Source: Paenibacillus piri
GTDB lineage: Bacteria; Bacillota; Bacilli; Paenibacillales; NBRC-103111
Reading direction: 5' to 3'
DNA length: 64,000 bases
Assembly (NCBI RefSeq): GCF_004354045.1
Contig: NZ_SMRT01000004.1
Coordinates: 124,001-188,000 of the forward strand
Part shown: in pieces, positions 58,346-64,000 of the stretch
How the letters are laid out: every line of letters starts with the position of its first letter
Numbering within the stretch: position 1 is the first letter of the stretch
The notes under the pieces: generated by a model
What the model saw: only the letters and a program-made list of their open reading frames with translations
What the model was told of the DNA's origin: nothing
Database searches by the model: none
Position numbers and translations under genes: made by a program

Positions 58346-59638
58346 TTACTTGGCCCGCTCCCTTTCACCCGGCTTGCCGCGGTCGCGGCTTCGGTCTGCC
58401 GCTTCGACAGCGCCTGCCGGCACGCCGGCAGCCGGTTGGATCATGCCCAAAGCCTCTTCCATCGGCTGCCAAAAACGAAGCAAGCCAAGTATACCGCTAA
58501 TGACAACCGCGCATAACGCATAAGTGAGCCATGGAACGAACGATTGCGTCCCCAGGCTCAACAGCCCGCCGCCCGCAAACTTCCCCGCGCTTTCGCCCAG
58601 GCCGGATAAAAAGTTCGAAATGCCGAAAAAAACGCCGATCATCGAGGCGGCGCCCAATCGCGATACGGCAACGTCTATAGTGGGCATGATCAGCATTTCG
58701 CCGATAATGAAGACAGCCCCGCTCAACATGAACATGTAGAAATTGGCCGCCCAATATATGGAGCCTAACCCGCCGCCCAAAAACAGCAGTCCCAAGGATA
58801 AGACGTACATGGGATGCGTTTTTTCGATGAACCATTTGGAAATCGGCCTTTGCAGCACAATGACGATGATGCTGTTCATCGACCAGATCAGGCTGACCAT
58901 GCCCGGATCCGGCAGCACCGCTTCCGCCCTTAGCGGCAGCCCGAGCGAAAACTGGGTATAGACCGCCCAAATACAGATGATGACCAGCGAGAATATGACG
59001 AATGCCTTATTTTGAAAAATGGCCGCATACGATTGCGCGGAAATCGCCCGGCCGCTTCCTTGGGGCAGCCATAGCCGGCTGATCAGACCCGAAGCCGCGT
59101 AAATGCCGGACGCCGTATAGAAAATGAAATCCGACGCGCCGCCGAGGATAAAATAGGTCAGCAGCCCGGCAGCCGCCATCCCGATGTTCGCGACGATCCC
59201 TCTGATCGAGAAAGCGGTCGTTTTGCCGCTGTCGCCATGCTGCTCCGTCTCGGCCAATGCCGCGATGGCCGCCTTGGTCGACGGCGCGTTCAAGCCTACA
59301 CCGAAGCCGCTCAAAAGCCCCATCCCGATCAGCGGCCAGAAGCTGCCGAACAAGGCGTAGCCGGCGAGTGCGCACGCATTGATCCATGCTCCCGCGGCGA
59401 TGACGGTTCTTCGCCCGATCCGGTCCGCCAGCCACCCTCCCAGCAAGCTGCCCGCTTGAAACGCAAACGGCGTTGCCGCCAAAATCAGGCCGATCTCCGT
59501 GATGGCCATTCCTTTCCGCGCCGATAAATAAATCGGCAGCAAAGGAATGACCATATACGTGCCAAGATGAGACAGCAGCACGCCCAGCAGCAGCATTCTC
59601 ATAGGTGTTATGCGTGTTGACGCTTGTTTGGCTGTCAT
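58346..59638 (-). CDS. Major facilitator superfamily transporter
   Basis: A 430-residue protein with about 12 hydrophobic segments. The MFS loop after helix 2 reads GGWLADRIGRRTVIAAG, and helices 4-5 have GMGLLSGFGVGLNAPSTKAAIA. It resembles drug-efflux members of the MdtH/YfcJ type. The last ~40 residues are a hydrophilic Arg/Glu-rich tail. Substrate unknown. A single-gene unit with no obvious partner. Confidence 0.85.
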   Translation of the reverse strand: MTAKQASTRITPMRMLLLGVLLSHLGTYMVIPLLPIYLSARKGMAITEIGLILAATPFAFQAGSLLGGWLADRIGRRTVIAAGAWINACALAGYALFGSFWPLIGMGLLSGFGVGLNAPSTKAAIAALAETEQHGDSGKTTAFSIRGIVANIGMAAAGLLTYFILGGASDFIFYTASGIYAASGLISRLWLPQGSGRAISAQSYAAIFQNKAFVIFSLVIICIWAVYTQFSLGLPLRAEAVLPDPGMVSLIWSMNSIIVIVLQRPISKWFIEKTHPMYVLSLGLLFLGGGLGSIYWAANFYMFMLSGAVFIIGEMLIMPTIDVAVSRLGAASMIGVFFGISNFLSGLGESAGKFAGGGLLSLGTQSFVPWLTYALCAVVISGILGLLRFWQPMEEALGMIQPAAGVPAGAVEAADRSRDRGKPGERERAK

Positions 59639-59725
59639 AATTTCAGATCCCGCCTTTCGTTACATAATGGATAGTATCTCCACCATTTCCTGAATCATGA
59701 ATTTCAAAGGCGTCATCACACATAA

Positions 59726-59753
59726 AAGCCAGCCGGAACAATCCGGCTGGCTT
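59726..59753 (-). terminator. Rho-independent terminator of the amidase gene
   Basis: AAGCCAGCCGGA and TCCGGCTGGCTT form a 12-bp perfect stem with a four-base loop. The minus strand continues TTATG. It lies about 59 bases after the amidase stop. Confidence 0.8.
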
Positions 59754-59811
59754 CCGCCAAGCAGAGTCCCCGCTAACTTCGAGGACTGCATAATGCAAGA
59801 ACATATGTTTG

Positions 59812-60951
59812 CTAATCGTTGAAATACGCCTTCAATCCGTTTACAATCGCCTCGGCCGCTTTCTGCTGGTAAGCCGAGGTGCGCGCGATGGCTTCATCCT
59901 TCGGATTCGACAAAAATCCGAGCTCGACGAGCGCAGACGGTCTGCCGTTTTCCCGCAGCACGTGATAATCGCCGAACGAAATCCCGTTGCTTTTTAATTC
60001 CAACGCCTGATTAAGCTCTGCCTCCAGCTTTCTTGCCAGGCTCTCGTCCTTCGATTTGGAATAATAGAACGTCAGCGTGCCGCTGACCGGCTTCGGGGAA
60101 GAATTGTAATGAACGCTCACGAAAGCGTCCGCTTTTTTCGATTCGCTGATTTTTACGCGGGCGGACAGCTCCTCGTTCTCGTCCTTTTCCCGGGTTAAAA
60201 CGGCCTGGGCGCCGGCTTCCCGCAGCTTGTCCGCCACGTAACGCGCCGTCGATAAATTTAATGATTTTTCATACGTGCCGTATTTCTTGCCGATGACTCC
60301 GCTATCGTTGCCGCCATGTCCGGGGTCGATGACGATGACCTTTCCATTGATTCCTTTACCCTTGCCCTTATCCGTCGTCGATAAAGCCTTCACTTGACCT
60401 TGACCATTGCTTTGGCTTTGAGGCTCTCCGACATATTTGGCAAGCACCCAGCCGGTGTCGCCGTCGGCGGTTTTCGCCTGCAGCCAGTCATTTTGCCGGT
60501 CCAGTATTTGTAAGGCATTGCCCAGCTCCAGGATGCGGACAGCCGGATTGTCCATGCCCGGGCCTTTGCGCATATGTAATAAATCGGCCAACACCTCGGC
60601 TCGCGAGGACGGCTTGGACGGGGTCTGTGCGGGAACGGCCTTCCCCTGCTTGTCCGGCGTGTCAACGTCGAGCATTTGCAAATAATAGCCGGCTACCCAG
60701 CCTGTCGTACGTCCGTATGCGACCTGGATCCAGCCGAACGATTCCCCGAAGGTGGAAACGATCGCGTTATTTTTCAATGATCCGATTGCCGGCGATTCGC
60801 CATCCGGCTGGCTGCGGACCGTCAGCGACGTCGCCAGCACTTTGGCGCTGCCCGTTCCCGCTTCTCCCGCGTATGCGGCGGCGGCGTAAAGACCGGCTAT
60901 ATTGAACGCGATCGTGAAAATAACGGCTATCTTGCACCAAAACAGCTTCAA
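59812..60951 (-). CDS. N-acetylmuramoyl-L-alanine amidase with two SH3 domains
   Basis: A 379-residue exported cell-wall hydrolase. A signal peptide covers residues ~1-28 (IAVIFTIAFNIAGLYAAAAYA). Two bacterial SH3 domains follow (LTVRSQPDGESPAIGSL and LLHMRKGPGMDNPAVRIL). Residues ~200-379 are an Amidase_3 domain with zinc ligands His in IDPGHGGNDSG, Glu in GTYEKSLNL and His in VSVHYNSS, and a catalytic Glu in LVELGFLSNP. It cleaves the bond between muramic acid and the stem peptide. The TTG at 60951 is proposed because a G7 ribosome site lies five bases upstream; the frame runs on to 61089. Confidence 0.88.
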   Translation of the reverse strand: MKLFWCKIAVIFTIAFNIAGLYAAAAYAGEAGTGSAKVLATSLTVRSQPDGESPAIGSLKNNAIVSTFGESFGWIQVAYGRTTGWVAGYYLQMLDVDTPDKQGKAVPAQTPSKPSSRAEVLADLLHMRKGPGMDNPAVRILELGNALQILDRQNDWLQAKTADGDTGWVLAKYVGEPQSQSNGQGQVKALSTTDKGKGKGINGKVIVIDPGHGGNDSGVIGKKYGTYEKSLNLSTARYVADKLREAGAQAVLTREKDENEELSARVKISESKKADAFVSVHYNSSPKPVSGTLTFYYSKSKDESLARKLEAELNQALELKSNGISFGDYHVLRENGRPSALVELGFLSNPKDEAIARTSAYQQKAAEAIVNGLKAYFND

Positions 60952-61116
60952 CCGAGCCCCCCCATTCTTTCGGATTATGTCGCCATAAATACCAATATAA
61001 CAAGAAAATAATACCAAAAACAGAGCACATTCTCTTATTTTTGCGACTTCCGAATCGACGGGGCGTCTAGGACAATACTTCTCTTTCATATATTTTCAAG
61101 TAAGGAGGGAATCGAT

Positions 61117-61635
61117 ATGCGCTTCACGGTTCAATATATACCCCTCAGCCGGATCAAACCCGGTTTATCATCCATAATGACCGCAAAGCTTCGCAAGCTC
61201 CGCAGCCTCGTTTGGGACTGCATGCATGTGCTCGTTGTACGCAAAAACCGCAAAGACGGGACCTACACCGTCTTGCTCGGTCAGGATCGCTACGACTTTT
61301 TGACCAAGCATACGAAAAAGCTGACCGCCCCTTGCCTCGTCGACGAGAGCAAGACTTGCGCCCGGCTCGAATCGTGGCTGCACCGGCTGCGGAACGAAAG
61401 ACGGCGGGCCGCCGTGCCGTTCAAGCGATTGGATCGTCTGACCCCGCCCGCCTGGTCGATCATTCGCACCTTTATGAACACGGAGCTTGCACGGTTTAAC
61501 CGACTGACCTGCAAGCAGCAAATTCAAGTGCTGATCCTGGCGGTCCGTTACAAAAGAACGGTCGTCGCCTTGATGAAGTCGAAGGTCGATCAGCTGTCGT
61601 CACGGCCGGAACCTAATTCCGCGCCAAAAACCTGA
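61117..61635 (+). CDS. Small ParB/Srx-like domain protein of unknown function
   Basis: A 172-residue basic protein. The first ~75 residues resemble the ParB N-terminal fold: VQYIPLSRIKPG, then KLRKLRSLVWDCMHVLVVRKNRKDGTYTVLLGQDRYDFL, with GQDR at the place of the GERR-type motif. The remainder is helical and Arg/Lys-rich without a clear ParB helix-turn-helix. AAGGAGGG precedes the ATG. It stands alone, divergent from the amidase gene. It may bind DNA or nucleotide (CTP in true ParB), but function is unknown. The stop codon lies inside the terminator stem. Confidence 0.7.
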   Translation: MRFTVQYIPLSRIKPGLSSIMTAKLRKLRSLVWDCMHVLVVRKNRKDGTYTVLLGQDRYDFLTKHTKKLTAPCLVDESKTCARLESWLHRLRNERRRAAVPFKRLDRLTPPAWSIIRTFMNTELARFNRLTCKQQIQVLILAVRYKRTVVALMKSKVDQLSSRPEPNSAPKT

Positions 61636-61667
61636 GGCCGGCGCCTGGCCGGCGCCTCAGGTTTTTT
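61626..61667. terminator. Bidirectional terminator
   Basis: AAAAACCTGAGGC and GCCTCAGGTTTTT form 13-bp arms around a G+C-rich centre that can pair further. T-runs flank both sides, so it can end the ParB-like gene (plus) and the Gfo/Idh operon (minus). Confidence 0.85.
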
Positions 61668-61716
61668 CCGGTTCAACCGGTTGATCCGAAAATCGGGCCG
61701 GCTTGAAAATGCCGGG

Positions 61717-62808
61717 CTACTGCCCGTTAATGACGATCGGGCTGCCCTCGGGCGAATACCGGTAAGCCTCGAACAGCTTGGCAATTTCCAGCGATTCCTC
61801 CAGCGTTCCTTTTTGCGGCGGTTGACCGTTCAGAATGCTTTCGCAAAAATGGAGCACCTCCGGCACGTAGCCTAGGTAGAAAATATTTTTGTTATACAGC
61901 TGGCCGAGCGAATGCTCCGGCTCCCAATGCAGCGGCGCCGCCTGATCGTCGACCAGGTAAGAGGCGGACCTGCCATAAGCCGGACGGGCCGCTTTACGAT
62001 AGTAAGTCACCTTCACGCCGTTTTCCACCACGACGTTGGCCCCGCTCCCGACGACCTCGAGACGTTCGAGCGGACTGCTGCCGGATACGCCGGCAGGCAT
62101 GTGCAGCGTCCCGACGGCCCCGTTCAAAAACCGCATATTCGTCACCGTACCGCCGTTAAACGGCTCGCGCTCATACGCGATGCTGCCGATTTTGCCCATC
62201 AAATAATGGATGATTGAGGCCGGGTGGTACAGATGGTCCAGAAATCCTTTCAGCTTCCTCAAATCCGATCGCTCGGCGAACGCTGGTATGTCCTGCGGGT
62301 AACGGACATAGATCGAGGATGGCGTGCCGAACTCCGGCGAGCTAATAATTTGCTTCGCCTTGGCGATTGCCGGGAAAAATACTTTCTTCAACCCGCTCAT
62401 CGCATACCGGTTGTTATCCCGGCTCGCCTTCATCAGCTGCTGTACCTCCTCCACACTGGCCGCGGTCGGCTTTTCCATCCAGACGTGAACGCCCGCCTTG
62501 AGCGCATCGAGCGCAATATCCGTCGCCTGCACCCGGCCTTCCGGTGTGTACGAGGTAACGATGAACACCGCATCCGGCTTTTCCTTCTCCAGCATTTCGC
62601 GGTAATCCGTATATACCGCCCTGGCCCCGAACTGGCGTGCATAAGCCGCTGCGCGATCCGCGTCCTTATCGCAGATAGCGGCCAGATCGACCGGCGCATA
62701 TTGGAATGTCGGATAAATGTTGCGGAACGAATGGCCGCCCGCTCCGATGAAGCAAATATTCAGCTTGCGATCGTATTCGAAATTGTATTTGACGTTTGCT
62801 TGTTCCAT
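61717..62808 (-). CDS. Gfo/Idh/MocA-family oxidoreductase
   Basis: A 363-residue NAD(P)-dependent oxidoreductase. Features are NICFIGAGGHSFRNIYPTF (a GxGxxS rather than GxGxxG loop), AAICDKDADRAAAYARQFG, and EKP in HVWMEKPTA. It presumably oxidises a sugar or cyclitol taken up by the transporter encoded upstream, whose MalG-type gene ends 16 bases before. The ATG at 62808 has GGGAGG upstream; the frame to 62994 is read-through. It is unrelated in detail to the family member at 22088-23104. Confidence 0.85.
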   Translation of the reverse strand: MEQANVKYNFEYDRKLNICFIGAGGHSFRNIYPTFQYAPVDLAAICDKDADRAAAYARQFGARAVYTDYREMLEKEKPDAVFIVTSYTPEGRVQATDIALDALKAGVHVWMEKPTAASVEEVQQLMKASRDNNRYAMSGLKKVFFPAIAKAKQIISSPEFGTPSSIYVRYPQDIPAFAERSDLRKLKGFLDHLYHPASIIHYLMGKIGSIAYEREPFNGGTVTNMRFLNGAVGTLHMPAGVSGSSPLERLEVVGSGANVVVENGVKVTYYRKAARPAYGRSASYLVDDQAAPLHWEPEHSLGQLYNKNIFYLGYVPEVLHFCESILNGQPPQKGTLEESLEIAKLFEAYRYSPEGSPIVINGQ

Positions 62809-62824
62809 GGCAAAAACCTCCCGA

Positions 62825-63655
62825 TTATTTGAGTGAACCGCTGGATATACCCCGAACGAACGACTTTTGCAGCAGCACGTAAATGATAATGGACGGAATG
62901 AAGGCCAGCACGACGCCGGCAAAGACGACCCCGTAATCCGATGTGTTAATATCGCGGAAACGCATAAGGCCCAGGGGCAGCGTTCTTTTGTCATTGCTGA
63001 TCAGCACGAGCAGCGAAAGCAAAAACTCGTTCCAGGAGCCGAGAAAGCTGAATACGGATAACGCCAGCATGCCGGGCTTGGACAACGGCAGCATAATGGT
63101 CCGGAATACGCCCCATGTCCCCGCTCCGTCAATTTTCGCCGCTTCGATCAGCTCATCCGGCAAGTCGCGGAAAAAGTTGCGCATCAAATAGACCGCGAAC
63201 GGAACCTCCAGGCCGACTTCGGCAACGATCAGCCCGGTCAAATGATCGATCAGCCCATAGCTTTTCAACTGGTAAAATAAAGGGATGATGACCGATTGCG
63301 CCGGCATCGTCATGCCGAACAAAATCACATAGAACAGCGACGGATGCTTTCGCAGTCTCATCTTGGCGAAGGCATAGCCGGCCGGACAGGCAATGACGGC
63401 CAACAGCGCCGTCACCGTTACCGCCACCAGCAGACTGTTCCAGAAATAAACGCCGAACTTCCCTTCCGTCCAGGCGGTCGTGAAGTTTTCCCAATGCCAT
63501 GACTGAGGCAGCAGGGACGCGCTCCCGAATATTTCCGAATTGCTCTTGAATGCGCTGGCCAATACCCATAGAAACGGGGTCAGCGTCGCCACGGTCAAGA
63601 CGATCAAGACGGCATAAACCGTCGACCGGTAGCCATATGTCGATTGATTAAACAC
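62825..63655 (-). CDS. Sugar ABC transporter permease (MalG type)
   Basis: A 276-residue six-helix permease with contact loop IEAAKIDGAGTWGVFRTIMLPLSKPG and end LQKSFVRGISSGSLK. It differs from the YtcP-type subunits elsewhere and belongs to the carbohydrate CUT1 MalG group. Two bases separate it from the MalF-type gene stop, so the two are co-translated. Confidence 0.88.
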   Translation of the reverse strand: MFNQSTYGYRSTVYAVLIVLTVATLTPFLWVLASAFKSNSEIFGSASLLPQSWHWENFTTAWTEGKFGVYFWNSLLVAVTVTALLAVIACPAGYAFAKMRLRKHPSLFYVILFGMTMPAQSVIIPLFYQLKSYGLIDHLTGLIVAEVGLEVPFAVYLMRNFFRDLPDELIEAAKIDGAGTWGVFRTIMLPLSKPGMLALSVFSFLGSWNEFLLSLLVLISNDKRTLPLGLMRFRDINTSDYGVVFAGVVLAFIPSIIIYVLLQKSFVRGISSGSLK

Positions 63656-63658
63656 CGG

Positions 63659-64000
63659 CTAATCTCCTTTCCGGTCGCGCCACTGGTTGAATAGAACCGT
63701 CAACACAATGACCGCAACGCCAAGCGTTAAAGCGGCCGCCGAAGCCCTGCCGATTTCCGAGCTTTGGAATGCGTCCCGCCATACATACACGGCAACGAGC
63801 TCCGTGGAGTTGCTGGGGCCGCCGCCCGTCATCGCCCAGACGGTGCCGAAGCCTTTGAGCGAAGCGATGAACGCGAGGCTTAATACCATCGTCATCGTAT
63901 TGCGCAGCGACGGCAGCGTAATATACCGGAACCGCTGCCACGGCTTCGCCCCGTCGACCACCGCGGCTTCATAAAGCTGTGGGTCGATGCTCTGCAGTCC
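63659..64000 (-). CDS. Sugar ABC transporter permease (MalF type), C-terminal part
   Basis: The visible 113 codons include the contact loop LYEAAVVDGAKPWQRFRYITLPSLRN and the last two helices, ending FNQWRDRKGD. The frame is open to the right edge, so the start lies outside the window. Partner of the MalG-type subunit. Confidence 0.85.
   Translation of the reverse strand, partial: GLQSIDPQLYEAAVVDGAKPWQRFRYITLPSLRNTMTMVLSLAFIASLKGFGTVWAMTGGGPSNSTELVAVYVWRDAFQSSEIGRASAAALTLGVAVIVLTVLFNQWRDRKGD

Noticed and set aside
57959..58516. A 185-codon plus-strand open frame near the BCCT remnant
   Set aside because: It is in a different frame from the BCCT similarity, is rich in Arg/Cys and overlaps the MFS gene end. 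It looks like a chance frame.
1..64000. CRISPR array, tRNA or rRNA genes, prophage or insertion sequence
   Set aside because: No regularly spaced repeats, no cloverleaf or rRNA segments, and no transposase, integrase or phage structural gene was recognised on either strand.

Overview
The window looks like a chromosomal stretch of a Paenibacillus-type Firmicute. The evidence is strong GGAGG-type ribosome sites, sigma-A-like promoters, lipoprotein solute-binding proteins, many LplB/YtcP-type sugar permeases without a local ATPase, YesM/YesN-type sensor/AraC-regulator pairs, and two matches to the CcpA cre consensus. By eye the G+C is around half. No rRNA, tRNA, CRISPR array, prophage or insertion sequence was recognised. 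Most genes lie on the minus strand.

Layout. 0-1.7 kb: AraC-type response regulator and the start of its sensor kinase. 1.9-8.1 kb: a four-gene operon (ABC ATPase, binding protein, fused permease, beta-CASP metallo-beta-lactamase) divergent from a LysR regulator, with a candidate operator between them. 8.3-9.9 kb: a secreted CYTH-like protein and an RDD membrane protein. 9.9-15.8 kb: a sulfolactate module made of a FadR-type regulator, SerA-like and Ldh-type dehydrogenases (SlcC/ComC-like), the two SuyAB-like lyase subunits, a small zinc-ribbon membrane protein and a YeiH-type exporter. 15.9-29.9 kb: a sugar island with an ABC importer, a HutC-type GntR regulator, three TIM-barrel isomerases/epimerases, a Gfo/Idh oxidoreductase, an M24-fold protein lacking metal ligands, an aldehyde dehydrogenase, a class II aldolase, an unusual phosphofructokinase and an L-fucose-isomerase-like enzyme. 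30.2-34.8 kb: an orphan solute-binding protein with cre sites, an isochorismatase-like gene with a suspect 5' end, and a G+C-rich TetR/glycosyltransferase pair. 35.1-46.3 kb and 48.5-57.8 kb: two paralogous systems, each with sensor kinase, AraC regulator, binding protein, two permeases and a GHL6-like glycosidase, in different gene orders. Between them lies a MATE pump that appears to lack a standard start codon. 58-64 kb: a BCCT transporter remnant, an MFS transporter, an N-acetylmuramoyl-alanine amidase, a ParB-like protein and the start of another sugar ABC operon.

The most interesting reading is that 9.9-29.9 kb forms one catabolic island for a sulfonated sugar such as sulfoquinovose or its glycosides. 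The proposed route is import, deglycosylation by the Gfo/Idh and TIM-barrel proteins, isomerisation, phosphorylation and aldol cleavage to DHAP plus sulfolactaldehyde. Oxidation would give (S)-sulfolactate, SlcC/ComC would invert it, SuyAB would split it to pyruvate and sulfite, and YeiH would export the sulfite. The suy half is well supported by gene content. The sugar half, and the link between the halves, are inference. Two regulatory signals support the layout: a TGGTATTACCA box just after a strong promoter of suyAB, and a related AT-rich motif at three promoters of the sugar half. A 55-bp dispersed repeat with a compensatory base change occurs twice.
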